64,000 nt of DNA from Paramyrothecium sp. XJ0827 (GCA_020881915.1 JAJFPB010000012.1:1116001-1180000); one strand, 5' to 3'. Numbered from the stretch's first letter, positions 11,238-23,826 are shown. Notes: generated by a model not told the origin, from the sequence alone. Translations and numbers: made by a program.

Positions 11238-12858
11238 TCATTCCTCATCCTCCATTGTCCTTCCTTCCTCAACCATTTCTTCAAATTCTTCGACACTACC
11301 AGCTATCCAATCGCGAATTGAGCTCCATGAATAATCCCCATCCTGCCAGGAAGACGAAGACCAATACCGATATTCTCCGGGTTTGACATCTTTGTCAACG
11401 TCAAGGTTACAATCTCGCCACATGGCTTCTGGCATGATATAATGTCGGAATCCATCGCATTCAGTTGCGGCATATAGCCCAATGAGCTTCTTGTCGTATT
11501 CCGGATCGTTGAAAAGCTTGCTGTGAAGACTCTGCTCGTTCGTAAGTTGGTCAACATCCTCTTCTGGATTGTCAATGTCTTCAATCCCAGCTATGCCACC
11601 ATTGAGGAAGTGCCAGCCACCTTGGAATCTGGGGATTTCCATCATTAGTCACTGCGACATGCCAAATTCTTTGCTGTGCAGGCAATGCTTGTACTTACCC
11701 ATTGGCAACGCGAATCATCTCCTTGAAGTCTGCTGGCAACTCCCCAACCTCAGTCTCGGCAGCCACAATCTCCGCCTCTGATGCTGGTGGATGCAAGATA
11801 TCGGCAGCACAATCAAGCCCTGACTCAACGTACTCCTTGCGATTGACTGCCCAGGCTGCTTTTGCAAGCCTGTCCAGCAGCTCTGTCCAGCCTACCTTCT
11901 CCGGCGCCAGCGACCATTGCCGACCTTTTCTTGCCCGTAACTCCAAGGCTGCTGTGATCTCTTCGACGATTGTGATGGCGTCATCAGCCTCGATGAAGTA
12001 CGGATTACCTTCCTTGCCTCTTTCCGCTAGAAGAGGTAGCACTTCGTTGATTCTCGGCAAAAACAAAAATCGCCTCAATTGGCCACCATCATTAAACCCG
12101 TCGAGTCTGAGTCCCAATGACAGGATCTCGGCAGCAGTTTGGAGATCTCCAACTCTTATGGCTAACTCTACTACGAGCCTCCGATAAAGCAAGTACGAAT
12201 GCCTTCTTACGTCATCACTCCCTTTCCTCTCTTTTATCCATTCCGTGATTGGGACTTGAGGCTGCGCGTACAGTTTTTTTGCCGCCAAAAGAGCCTCTTG
12301 CATTTGCTCATGAGAAGGGTATTCCCCTGGGGTTTTGTTCTTAGCCAGCAGACGCGCACACATGGCAATCATGGCTGGGTCGTCCGTCTCGCGCCAAATG
12401 TGTGGATCTTGTGGTTCAGGCAGCCTGCAATGCTCAAGCATCCAACCTGTACGAGTACATTCGCGATACTCACTCCATTGCCTCATCGCAACCCCATTCT
12501 CCCATGCAGCAGCATCTGGGCTCGAATTGCCAGTCGTTTTTTGTTCGTCGTGGGGTTGAAGATATGTCGGGTGTGTTTGCCAGAAATGGTCAACCACACG
12601 AAGTTGTAAAACTGTTGAAGCTTCAGAAGGCACAGGCATTATAGCATTGAAGTATTTGTACACGGTGCACGTAAGTGAATAAGCCTGATCAATGTGATTA
12701 GATAGGAGAAGGAGCTCAATTAGACGGGAAATCTTTCGCAAGGCATCTGAAGGATCATAAGGCTCCAGCAAAGAAGAGATGACTTTAGAGAGCTTGTGTT
12801 GGACAAAAGGGCCCGGCCGACCATGACTGGCCTGGTCAATATAGGTAAGGGAGGCCAT
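11238..12858 (-). CDS. SUKH (Smi1/Knr4-type) domain protein
   Basis: Two exons, 12858-11699 and 11628-11238, join in frame across a 70-nt intron to give 516 aa. The first ~330 residues look alpha-helical with no domain I know. The C terminus carries a SUKH fold signature: ASEAEIVAAETEVGELPADF, then KEMIRVANG joined by splicing to FQGGWHFLNGGIAGI. This is the usual 'LP.DF..L....NG' core. It ends in an acidic tail. In yeast Smi1/Knr4 coordinates cell-wall and signalling proteins; in bacteria SUKH proteins are often immunity proteins. Here the role is unknown. The domain assignment is from pattern recognition. Confidence 0.8.
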
Positions 12859-13813
12859 CTTGTAGTGCTTTCTAGAGTTGTGAGTTCACGAGTGGTGCTG
12901 ATCCAAGGACAGTTGTTTGATAGCTGCTTCGGCCCCCAAGACACTAAAATCTCCAGGCAACGTGGCCTCTAGCTCACCTTGGCATTCCTTAGTCGCAATT
13001 GTAATATTGTAGGCCTCCCAGACTATCAGTTGCACAGGTGTGATATCTTTTGTTCGTACGGAGAAGGGGGCATTCTGGAGAGGCAAGATGATGAGAAACT
13101 TTTCTTCATAGGTGATAAGACAAATTAAGAGCCTGAACACATGCTCGACACATCACCAGCTATCGAGACTTAAATATTCATGCCATCAGCGACCCACCGA
13201 CAAAGCTAAGAAGACAGTATAGCCGAAGGGTCTGTAACTTATAGGCGCCAGTCAGGGCGAGACAGACATAATGACGGGTGCGTGGAGCCTGAGGCAACCC
13301 GAATTTCGCTTTGGGGTATCTGCCCTACGGGCTATCATGGTACAAACTTTCATGAGGGTGTCTATCTGACTAGAACCTTCAATTTACTAGCTGTCAGACG
13401 CGGACTAGCACATGCTTGCTTAGCCAGTAGAAAAAAGACAAAATACACCAAACTTCATTGTTCGGGTTTCATACCAGCAGGGATCATTCAGCTCTCACCA
13501 GAAAGGTATAAGGAAAGATTTTCCAGCGTCAGGATTATCCGCCAATTAATTGAAGGTACACTGTTCATTTGGTATTTTTCGCTGGCCGCCAAGCCGCAAA
13601 GTTCCCGTAGTCCGTAATAACAGATAGGAATGCATTGTGAGGTTTGTGTTGGTGTCCAGGGTAGGCAGCCCCCCAACGAGGTCTATGTCCAACCACGTGA
13701 TCGGTTTGCTCAGCTTTATTTCGCCCCTCACCTGGCCGGCAACTCATTCTAGCACTGCAATATCAACGCCAGAATCCGTATTCGCCTCCCGGACTGTCAA
13801 GCATTGTCTCAAA
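12859..13813. other. Divergent intergenic region
   Basis: About 0.95 kb between the divergent SUKH and thioredoxin genes. One minus-strand frame (13140-12886, 84 codons) sits just upstream of the SUKH start and has protein-like composition, but no ATG-supported gene or motif. It may be chance or a lost exon. Confidence 0.4.
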
Positions 13814-14449
13814 ATGGAGATTATAACCATCATACTTCTTGCGATTGTAGTTCTTATTACGGTGTATCCGGTAAGTGGTCTCCACAGCACCTTCAGATTC
13901 GCGAGCTTCTTCAGCCATATTTTATCCCTTCCACTCTCTCATAGTTAGACACGACTTATTCATGAAAAATCTACCGAGAACAAATCAAGTATATAGCCCC
14001 ATGTTAACTGACTTGCCCAGCAACTCTTTAGAAACCAGTCACCCATCCCCGAAACCTCGGAAAAAGTCCAGAAAATCTCCAATGCCTCCGAGCTGGACGC
14101 CCTTTTCTCCTCAACCACGCATGTGGTGGTAGATTTCTACGCCGACTGGTGTCCGCCGTGCCGTGCCATCGCGCCCATCTTCTCCAAGCTTGCCGAGGAC
14201 CATGCTCTGAAGGGCCATCTCGCCTTTGCCAAGGTCAACGTCGACCACGTTAAGAATGTCGCGGCGCGCTTTAATGTCTCCGCCATGCCGACGTTTGTCT
14301 TCTTCGAGAACGGCGTGAACAAGGGTGTTGCTGCTCCAGGGGTTCGGGAGAGTCGTTCCGTCAATCTTACGGACGACGGTCGCGTTGGAAGGATTCTTGG
14401 TGCGGACCGGGCAGCTCTCGAGGCCGTTGTCAAGGCTCTTGCGAAATGA
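13814..14449 (+). CDS. Membrane-anchored thioredoxin-like protein with CPPC active site
   Basis: Dithiol oxidoreductase of the thioredoxin fold. Exons 13814-13870 and 14021-14449 join in phase to give 161 aa. Residues 1-18 (MEIITIILLAIVVLITVY) form a single hydrophobic helix, so the domain is probably tethered to a membrane. The thioredoxin core follows with VVVDFYADWCPPCRAIAP and the cis-Pro loop SAMPTFVFF. The active site is CPPC rather than the CGPC of cytosolic thioredoxin. About a dozen extra residues (APGVRESRSVNL...) lie between the last strand and the final helix GADRAALEAVVKAL. A cytosolic-like protein would result if translation began inside exon 2, but no good ATG is there. Confidence 0.9.
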
Positions 14450-15128
14450 TATTATTATCCGTGAGTGTAGGGATTTGGTCCAAAGATTCAATTTGGTCAA
14501 GACCCTGGATATCCAAGAATCTTCGTGGTCAAGCGGGTTGGATGGAAGTCTGAGGCAGTGCGAATGTACAATCTGTTGTAAATTACTAGCCCCATGCCCA
14601 GATATTGGCCCACCTTGTCTTCATAGATGCAAGCCAGTGAGCATGTCATGCATTGAGAGTAGGATAAACCCAAGACATGATTGAATTTCACGTCAATTTA
14701 TGTGACTTCTTGCGCATTGTGTTCATGGCATATATTTCATCGTTGGCTTAGTACTGTGACTGAGGTGCCGGGTGTTAGACCTACATATTAAATCTTTTAT
14801 CATAGATGTGTCCGTTTATTTTCTCAGATCTATGTCAACCCTAATCAACAACTCAATACGTAGATTTATGGCACGAGCAGTCTTAACCAGGAGCTTTTCA
14901 TTCAGAGGAGGTTGAAGGTCTCGTTCCTGGGCCCACATCATACAGTCACCGCAATTTGATCCTTATGCCTGCACTCACGGGAACGCGAGTTCAATATTAT
15001 TCCTGCAAACCCAGTTCTTTCGTCATTGAATTACATTCATCTCGCATCATAATACCCAAACACGCTATGCTCTCCCTATCTACAATGCCAGTATTTACAA
15101 AACTGTGAGATTTCCTCTGGTACACTCT
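14450..15128. other. Intergenic between convergent genes
   Basis: About 0.68 kb of AT-rich sequence between convergent genes. No gene is seen. Confidence 0.5.
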
Positions 15129-16100
15129 TTAGTTGCGGAAATTCTCCCACGCGCTGCGCATGCGTGCCTCCTGGCCAGCGGTGAACTCCTCGTAGCACGC
15201 ACTAGAGTCACAAGTTAACAATATGAGCTAATTGGTGGAAGAAGGAGAGAAAACTTACTCGTCGGAGTAGTCCATGAAGTTGTGAATAGGGTCAAGGCCA
15301 GCCTGGTTGGGGCAGCTGTCTCGGCCCGTGGGGCACCCGGTGCTGTAGGTGGCCTGGGCGGGGGTGTCGGAGACAAGATCACCGCCGTTGCAGCCGTCCT
15401 GGAAGGTATGGAACACATCAAACCAGTGACCAACTTCGTGCACCAGGGTTCCACCAAGGTTGTAGGGGGCCTCCGTGCCGCCAGGAACAGTCTCGGCTAC
15501 GACGACGCAACCGTCGAGAGTGAAAGTGCTGCTGGTGGTGCTGACTCCGGGCTCAGGGAAGTGACAGTAGCCGAGAGCGGTAAAGCCGTCAAGCTTAGCA
15601 ATGTCCACGAAGTAGGCGTTGAGGGTGCTGTAGTCGCCTTTGCGGAGGCTCCTCTTCATGGCCAACTCGCCGTTGCCAGCAGCCCAGCTCCTGTTGACAG
15701 TAAAGTCGGTAGCAATCAGGTTGAAAGAGATCTCATGAGGAGCATAGGCCGCATTCATGTAATCGAGCTGTCTCTTGAGCTGAGCCTCCTGTTTTCCATT
15801 TAGTCAGCCATCTACATCAAGTTATACTACTAGGCGAACAAGAGGACGTACGGTAATGAAGCTGCTCTGGGAAGCAGACACAACGTGGAAGTAAGTGTCC
15901 ACAACGATAGGGGCCCGTCGGGTATGTGATCCGAGCTTAGCCTTGAGGCTCTCGATCTCCACCAGCAACTTCGCGTCCGCACGTTGCTGCTCCGAGGGCT
16001 CAGGAACCGCGCAACGAGGAGTGCCCTCAGCACGGACGGGCAGGCTCTGGGCCAGAGCGGCGCCAGCAAGCATAAAAGTGGCAAAGGCCTTGACGAACAT
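15129..16100 (-). CDS. Secreted M43 (pappalysin-type) metalloprotease
   Basis: Extracellular zinc protease of the metzincin clan. Exons 16100-15852, 15788-15259, 15201-15129 give 283 aa. A signal peptide is clear (FVKAFATFMLAGAALAQSLP). The zinc motif is HEVGHWFDVFH, the extended HExxHxxxxxH, followed by DLVSDTPAQ and the Met-turn-like NFMDYSDDACYEEFTAGQ, typical of fungal M43B enzymes. Cysteines in the second half (CNGGD, GCPTGRDSCP, DACYEE) suggest disulfides. The size matches the common single-domain fungal form. Such enzymes are often secreted by plant- and insect-associated fungi; host relevance here is inference. A TATA-like box lies 117 nt upstream. Confidence 0.96.
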
Positions 16101-16216
16101 GATTGCAATCTGTGGTGTTGGCTAAGAGAGGAGAGTTGCGAGAATGTAAGACAAGGGAATGCTTGAGAAGCCTGGTAAGCGATAGAGAAAGTCGACAAAG
16201 CGAGAAAGTACGATGT

Positions 16217-16226
16217 CTTATATATA
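16217..16226 (-). promoter_or_regulatory. TATA-like box of the metalloprotease gene
   Basis: On the minus strand this reads TATATATAAG, 117 nt upstream of the ATG at 16100. Motif and distance only. Confidence 0.55.
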
Positions 16227-18134
16227 CATGGTTTCCATTATTGCCGTATGAACGATATCGCAGCACTTATTCATCTGGTTCCACCAGCCCTTCATCTTGG
16301 TGTTGTGGTGTTGGCGATAACCTCTTGCCTAAAGCGGTATGAGCAGGGCCGGCATCGCCTTGTTTTCTTCAGGATCAACTGCCCGATTGGTGACTAACCC
16401 GCTCCAAAAGAGCCTTAGGCGGCGCGGATCTCACTTGTGCCTGACTTCATTTCTCGTATTTTATCTGGGTATTACTTGCCTCCGTTATCATTGCCAGAGT
16501 TCCCAATGCCTTTATTACATGCGGTGGGGCGAAGTTGATGAATTGTTCCATTCATTAGCATGAGTCCAATGGTATGCCGCAGCCGGAACCCCCGAAAAAT
16601 CACAAAACATAGACGCATTGCAAATTGGCTTTGGTAAATGTGCCGAGTTCCCTGTTCTCATGCAATGATAAGTGATGTTCGTTCCCTTCTGATGAAGCAC
16701 TCGCCTGGGACAGCCTCATCCAGCTTCACCGCGAAAGAGATCACGAAGCCGAGGTTCCGACCCACTGGGACCCGTAGGCCAGCACCCCTACAAAACTAGC
16801 CACATCATGCAGGGGTCGTAGCACATTTCCCTCAGATCGTTTCACAGGGTTAGGTGTGGGGGACGTTGTGCATTGCCGCGTGCGGTACTGACTGCTGCAG
16901 TTGGCCCCGAAAAAGTAAAGCCTGTCGGCAATTCCACTTAGCGGACTTCTACCGACCTGCTTGGATGGGATAGACCACTTTAGCAGCGCGTAGGGCATTG
17001 TCAGCGACTGAGTGAGAAGTCGTCCCATTTTTCTTTGTTGCGAATTGCTGACCTGCCGTTTAGAGCTAGTCACCGACTTACTCACGGCCCCCTAATGATA
17101 GAGGTAAGTGGACAACAGCCGCCATCGCCGATTCCGGCGAGTATGAATGCTTGGATCAGCTGGGGAGCTGAATTGGCGGCAAAGAGCAAGGAAATCCTGA
17201 TTGGATGGTGAATATGGAAGCAATCTCCAACAAGTCCGTTAGATTAAGCAACTCCCTAAGAGCTTATACCCGTAATTCCGTCTTGGCGCCTAGTTGTCCC
17301 GTACTAAGGTGTTACGGTTTTTGAATGCAGTGAAGGGTTCATTTGCTTCGGCTTGAATTAAGGAAATTAGACGTGTAAAGCATATTTTGTTTACTTGGCC
17401 ATCAAGCATTCTCCAGCGCACCCAACTTCTACGCCAAGCGCCGTGACAGACCTTAACGTCAGCCACGCCCGCGAGTGCCGATAGGAAGGATGCCGACGTG
17501 CGTCTCGGTCAGCAAGTAAGTGCTGAAACCTCAAGGATCAGCTGCGCAGGGGACGGGCGGCGGACGTCGCCGTCGATGATGGAGGGTGACGGGCGAACCC
17601 GACTCTTGGCATCCCCACGAAGGATCGGAGCCCACCCATCGATGACCTCAGTTTGTTTGGTGTGCGGTCAAAGCCACCTCGCTTAACGTCCCGCTTTACT
17701 AGGCCACGAATAAATTTTCTTAACTTTCATTTTATGTTTGATTGACCGTTGTTGAGCTTAACCTTTACAACCCACTGAGGCGCTCAGCTGCACTTCATGG
17801 AATCCCCTCAAAAGACAAAGTATGGTGTGCAAAATATGGCACTCGTCCTACGAGCTGGCCCTCGGCTTCGGGTTCCACCTGCGAATGATTGTTTCATACG
17901 GTGTGCAAGAAACGAAGGGAATTTGTACCCTCTACGTCCTTAGAATATTGTCGCCTGATCAGATCTGCGGCAACAAAACATCATCGGGAGTGTTTCCGAC
18001 AAACCTGGGGCCAAAAGCAGAAGTAAAATTTAGATCTGTCAGACTTCGTTGAGATTATGCAAAGTAAAAACCTTAGACAATGAGCCAGAAAGGCGACAAC
18101 TCTACAATATGCCTTCCGCGCGCGTTTTGGCTCA

Positions 18135-18140
18135 TATAAA
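18135..18140 (+). promoter_or_regulatory. TATA-like box of the secreted protein gene
   Basis: TATAAA lies 133 nt upstream of the ATG at 18268, within CATATAAAGG. Motif and distance only. Confidence 0.5.
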
Positions 18141-18267
18141 GGTTACACAAGACCACTGTACTTCATTCTCATGTTTCTGCATTTTTGCACTACCACGCAG
18201 ACACCCTCTGTTATTACGGAAACTGTCTCACGAAGTCATACATCAATCACAATATTTACGTCTCACT

Positions 18268-18987
18268 ATGAAGTACTTCCTGCCCATCGCGGCTTTGATC
18301 GCCGCCAGCTCCGCCGTGCCTCTCAACCTCCCATCTCCCGAGACCGACCTCCCTCCTACTAAGGAGCAGACACTGCCCGGGTTTGTACCGAAGCCTGTCC
18401 GGGATTATGAGTTTCCTGAGCAACATGCGGCCATCCAAGCTCTTAGGACTGGATTGCCTCAGCTCAAGCTACCGCAAGCTTCCATACTCGAAGGTCGTAA
18501 GGGTTGTGGCAAACCTGGTTTGCCGAACTCGAAAACCCCTTCTGAAGGTGTCAGGGGTCTGCGTACGACCAACGAAGCCCCCGTTGCAAGAGAGAACACA
18601 TTCAGCGATAAATATCACCTCTACGAGATGAACAGCCGGTGGCCAGTCAAAGCAACCACTCACGATGCGATGACCGATCCTCCAAATCCCAAAAAGACCA
18701 AATACAACGACCTGGCCAGAGAGCGGCCTCTTGGAACTCGAGAGAATGTCGGAGCTAGAGTAGCCTCCGGCTTTCCGCCCAACCTGGACACACGTGACGA
18801 AGGTTGGGCGTGGGCGGGCGAGAATCGAAGGAAAGAACAAGAGCAAAATGAAGAGCAAATAGAGGGTGAAGAGAAGAGGAGGCCTGAGCGAGCAACTTTT
18901 CCACTGCAGACTCGACCCAACCCTGATGCTCCAGGCCTCAACGGCAGAACATTCGCGGAGGGCGTGTTGCCCTCGCCACGATCTTGA
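18268..18987 (+). CDS. Secreted hypothetical protein, disordered and charged
   Basis: Single-exon frame of 239 aa. The start at 18268 is chosen because it yields a clean signal peptide (MKYFLPIAALIAASSAVP); the frame is open further upstream. The mature part is hydrophilic and mostly without predicted fold, rich in Pro, Glu and Arg, with one Cys (GRKGCGKPG) and a charged stretch (ENRRKEQEQNEEQIEGEEKR). I recognise no family. Size and secretion make it a possible effector-type or cell-surface protein, but the low cysteine content is unlike classical effectors. A dibasic EKRR within the charged stretch could be a Kex2-type processing site. Confidence 0.7.
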   Translation: MKYFLPIAALIAASSAVPLNLPSPETDLPPTKEQTLPGFVPKPVRDYEFPEQHAAIQALRTGLPQLKLPQASILEGRKGCGKPGLPNSKTPSEGVRGLRTTNEAPVARENTFSDKYHLYEMNSRWPVKATTHDAMTDPPNPKKTKYNDLARERPLGTRENVGARVASGFPPNLDTRDEGWAWAGENRRKEQEQNEEQIEGEEKRRPERATFPLQTRPNPDAPGLNGRTFAEGVLPSPRS

Positions 18988-19819
18988 GGCGAGAAATCTT
19001 TACGGTATGGGTTGCAGTGGTTTGAGTGCGACCACCATGTTTTCACTTGTCTTTTCGTCATATGGATTTGTCATACCAGTTTTGGCACAATGCTAGGATT
19101 CGTCCGTCTTTCAACGACTGGTTCAAGTTGACAAAATGCGTAGTTCGGTGACAAAACTCCCATCTTCCCTTCGATTTTGCCATCTCAGCTGACTTTCCAA
19201 TTGTATCTGAACAAGACCTGAAGGTTGTTGTTGTGGAGAAGAACTTGGCGCTGAAAAAAGTTTTCACTGCTTGTTGCATCGATCAGGATTGTGGAGGAGC
19301 CACAAAACGCCAGCTCAGGGCCTTTCTGGGGTGGTATTGCCCAACTACGCGTTGACTATTGTCCTTGATTCGAAACAAGATCGCTAAAATAGTCTCTTCA
19401 TGTTCTAAAATAGAGAATTGGATAGTCGCCGAGGTGTTATCCAGTCCAACATTTGAAAAGTAGTTGACGCAATGGGCATTGACAATTCAGACCCTGCGGT
19501 GATGTGACACACAATACTCTGGTGCACCTACTCATACACAGCAGTACCTTGGAACAGGATTTTAGGAATTGGTTCAATAGAATTAATGTATGAAATGCAG
19601 GCTAAATATGAAGATTGTTATTGCTAAAGCTAAGGATGAGAAGGAAAAACAGCTACGGCCCTAGGCCCGGCTCCGTGGCTGGCCCGCGTCTGACAACAAG
19701 GTAAGAAGACCATCCGGTACTGCCATCCTAGGTGATCTAGTATCGACGGCTTCTGTCCAACCGAGCATAGGTCCCTCGCATTACATCCCGAAACATGTCA
19801 AGCATGTCCTGTCGCACCA
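18988..19819. other. Intergenic between convergent genes
   Basis: About 0.83 kb with no supported gene. Confidence 0.5.
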
Positions 19820-21496
19820 TCAAGTGTTGCCGTGATATTTGTCTACCAGATCCTGTACACGTTTGTCCAGCAGCTCAGCATCGCCCTTCTCCCACGGGTG
19901 GTCGAATTCAACTGTGCGAATCAGGTCGGCGTGTTGTTCGCTCCGGGGCTTGATGGTGTAGGGGAAAGGTCCTGGCCGACAAATCAGTCCTGGGGTCTTC
20001 TCCATCACAAATTCCACATCATGCCCGTGTTCGTCCTTCGGTCTTTGGATGTCGCAAACGGCAAGGACTCTCGCTATCGTCAGCCAAACGCTGTCTTCGG
20101 CAAGATACCTCCCGGGACAAACCCTCCGACCGTATCCAAAAGCCTCAAGCGCAGAGTCGGGCTCATTTCTCGGGCTCAGAAATCTTTCTGGATCGAATTT
20201 CTCCGGGTCAGCATAGACCGTCGGGTCATGCAAGAGCCACCATATCTGCGGGAGCAAGTAGGAGCCCTTGGGAATCCGATAGCCTTTGTAGATGATTTCT
20301 TCGCTGGTGGCGTGAGTTGTGGCGACAGGTATGACTGGGATCCATCGCAGAGCCTCTTTGACCAAGGCCGTAACATATGGCAGGTTCTCCCGGTCTTTCA
20401 ACTCGGGCATCCTCACGGCGCCAAGGACGCTGTCAATCTCCTCCTGCGCTTTCTGTTGGACGTCCGGATATAACATCATGGCTAATACCATGCTGCTAAT
20501 GCTTGAGACAGTCGTGTCTGCGCCGCCGCCATACATGATCGAAGCTGCTTGCTTGATGCATTCTTCATCGTATTTGCTCAAGATTCCCTCACTGTTCTTC
20601 GACTGCTGGATAGCAGAAGACACAAATGACGACCGATGAGTCCCCTGTGACATTTGGCTTCGTACGAGTTCAAATGGTGCCTCAGCCACTGTATCTGTGA
20701 TTTCCTTGCATTTCGCAGCAAAACGTTGGAAACCTCCAGCGCCAGGCAAGCCCTTGGGTAGATATCTAAGCCCGGGAAAGATATCGACTATCCAGGAGAG
20801 CGGGACGAATGCGAGTCCCAGGCATTCTAGCATGTCGTTCACAAGTGTGATGAGAGGATCGAACCCTTCAGCAGGAACAGAGTAGCCATAGGTTATGCTC
20901 AGGATGATGGCGCTTGCTTCGCTGGTATCTGTCAGACTAGTCCATCCTGTGACAAAGGCATGAGGGACTCACATCTTGATGTGTTCTCGTAACCCTTTGG
21001 GATCCTTCAACACTCTCCACAACAATCTCCGCGACTCTATATCCAGCACGCTCTGGAACCGCGAACTCAACACCTTCGTGCCGAGTTGTTGATGTACCAG
21101 CCTCCGCTGGTTCCTGAAGATGGCGTTATAGTGCAGCGTGGGCAAAAGATTACCAAGCCCACACATGCCATTTCCAAAAGGCTGGGTAGGTCTGTTGGAG
21201 GTCTTCAGAGATTGTTTCTCCAGAAGATCGAATATGGCTTGTTTATCGTGAAGGAGGATCATTGGTTGGCCAAGTACGGTGATGGAGCTAATGTCGCCAT
21301 AGGCTTTTCTGAACTCAAGCCAGTGCTCGTATTCAAGCTTTCCCGGTGGCGGCAGGTCCCTCAGATTCCCAATGATTGGCAGAGGCTTTGGGCCCGGAGG
21401 GAGCGGAGGCCCGGCATTTTTCTTTCGGTTGATCGTGAAGTAGATGATAATGCCGAGGGCAGCAACGGCCGCTTGGATAATGATGAGGTGTGGCAT
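19820..21496 (-). CDS. Cytochrome P450, O-methylsterigmatocystin oxidoreductase-like
   Basis: P450 resembling the fungal CYP64/ordA-like group. Two exons, 21496-20973 and 20921-19820, give 541 aa with a 51-nt intron. A hydrophobic anchor (IIIQAAVAALGIIIYF) is followed by the proline-rich hinge GPPLPPGPKPLPIIGNLRD. Helix I reads YGGGADTTVSS, ExxR is EALR, and the heme loop is FGYGRRVCPGRYLAE. The C terminus has a ~30-residue charged extension after PFPYTIKPRS (EQHADLIR...). The group name is by overall resemblance only. Neighbours give no hint of the substrate. Confidence 0.93.
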
Positions 21497-23823
21497 TGAG
21501 GAGACTCTGTTTGTGCTGGTAGGAAAAGAATGGAAGCAATCAAATAGATCCAAAGAAAGGCGGTGACCTCTCGCGTCTGCGTAAGGAAGAGGTGGTCGAG
21601 GAGGCAAATATTTATCACCTACACAGTCTCTACCCCGTCACTTCCTTTGATCCATCCCCTCTTTCAGATTATGCCAGCCACTCAAATAGGAAACTTTCAC
21701 ATTTGCAGACATGGTGGGGGTTCGATAGTGTAACACAAGACGGCTCGAACAGTCGATCTCAGATATGGCCCACAAATGCTCCCACCTGATTTTCCAGAAA
21801 AGAGCGAGTGGATTTTGTGCTCGCGCAGATGCGGTCCGGCAGGCAATGAATCAAGCACCAGGACACAAATGGAAGTTGTCTTTGGTAATTTGCGTTGTAA
21901 CACCCCTTCAATTCTTGAATTGTCGCTGATCGCTGATTGCCTCTGCTGTAGCAAAAGCAACGGCGAACAAAGGTAGGGCTATATAGGGTGTCATCCAGCT
22001 GCAGATTATGTTACATCTGTAAACTCATCACCCAGTCATGCGTCTCGACGCGAACCCGGTCAGAATCTTTGATGCAGTATTTGGAGTCCATTCATCTTAC
22101 CGTACCACACGCTCTGTCTTGAGGGGTTGCATGAATGAGGCTTTAACCAGTCAAGTAGGTTGTACTCAGGAATAGTGTGGGAGTCAACCAAAGTGCAATT
22201 ACCCTAAGGCCCGCTCCGGTCGGTTCTCATACAAGTAGGGCTGTTGTGTCGATGCAGCCTGCTTGACAAATAACTCTTTCTCCGCTTTGGTAGGAGACCA
22301 CGCGTCACGCTCAGTAATGAAATTCGCCTTGAGGGCCTGGAACTCGATTGCAGATGCATGAATGTGGTGATCATCGCACACACCAGCTGTACTGCAGATG
22401 GTTCGTGACCTTGGTCCAGTAAGGAACAGGTTCGTGCTGCAGACCCCGCACGCTTTACGCCACCTTCTTCAGCAGTCATGGTTCTCAAAAGTGTACAGAT
22501 ATTTTATGCACTCATGCAAGGCTATCTATCAGAGGCAAAGAACCAGTTTATCGTCAGTGGCGAGAGTTGCAGTGATGATGAGGCTCAAAAAGCATCCCGA
22601 AAAATTACCCGTCACTCATGGGTAGGTATTCTCGAGACCTAGTTTCAATTCTAGCACTGTCGAACGTGCGATGCTCATTCTCCGTTATTACCCCAAAACT
22701 GAAGTTCTTAAGACCTCGTCATTATGTCAAGCAAAGCTGTTTTTATTCAGGGCATCAGTTTCTGTTCCTAGGGCCATACATATCCGTACATTCTATCACC
22801 CAGAAATCGTACCGTCCAAAAGTATGGTTCCCAGAAGCCGGACGCACCCATTTCTGATGCTTCGAAGGTCTACCACTAGCTAGCTGAGCCTCCTCGGCTG
22901 GATTTGATTTGCAGTCCAAAAGTTGAAAATGGAGGCTTGGACGCCACCAAATAGCCAAGGATCGAAGACAACAAGTTATAGCAACCATTCGTACTGCCTC
23001 GTGAGCAGAAATATAAGAAAATTCGGATAACTGTTAAGTATCTACCCTAGTTGATGCGATCCGCCCAGTTTTCCATCGATTCCAACTTCCATAGCAATTA
23101 TAGATCACCTTTGCAAGAAAATTGGGGAGGCCACAGACTACGATGACTTGATAGGTGCTGCAATAGAAGAGGCCATATCTGAGGATAAGTTAGATATCAA
23201 TTACCAATCTGTGCATAAAAAGCATTTCGATATTGTAGAACCCTAATGTGAGGGTAAGATGCGTGTTTGGTATGAATAAGTGTTATTGTTCCCATTGTTC
23301 TCCAATCTTCAACCTAACAGTCCCAGTCAAATTGGCAGGGTTCCCGTATTGAATTTGTACACCATGAAAACAACTAAGCAACTCAAAGAGATTCTTGCAT
23401 GGTTAACCAAGGCGCGGTTGACGAGCATTCGTCTTTCCTGTTTGTTGAACTTGCCTTGGTCATACCAGGGTGCTGCCGTTGAGACAGATGCGTGAGAAGT
23501 ATGATTGGTTTGAATAACGGGGAATCTAAAACCAAAATCGGTTTCAAGAGACAGCTTACGAAACCTTCACATGTCAGACTCGCGAAGCTATACTTGCCTC
23601 AAATCGTGACGTGGCAACACGTCAAGGCTCTTAGTACCAAACCGGATACTTGCATATGTAGGCGCTTCAGAGAGCGAATAGCCCATTGGAGGCTGACCCT
23701 GAGGGACAGTGCTGCCTAATTCGTGGACTACTCAGTCACCCCTACCATTGGAGGCCATGATAAAATGCTACATCAGGTGCTAAGCCACGTTTTCTCTCTG
23801 CAATTTTGATTGTGTGGCCCATC
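21497..23823. other. 2.3-kb intergenic region
   Basis: No gene is supported. A minus-strand frame at 22381-22199 has protein-like composition (ALKANFITERDAW ... YLYENRPERALG) and may be a relic exon, but no upstream exon splices to it in frame. Confidence 0.4.
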
Positions 23824-23826
23824 CCC

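Larger units (their letters stand above)
16101..18267. other. 2.2-kb divergent intergenic region
   Basis: Between the protease (-) and the small secreted protein (+). All frames are short or lack motifs. Both promoters should be here. No gene is supported. Confidence 0.5.

Noticed and set aside
15282..15803. 173-codon plus-strand frame across the metalloprotease
   Set aside because: Antisense shadow of the second protease exon.
22199..22488. Minus-strand frames ending YLYENRPERALG
   Set aside because: Protein-like, but no upstream exon splices in phase and no family is recognised; at most a relic.
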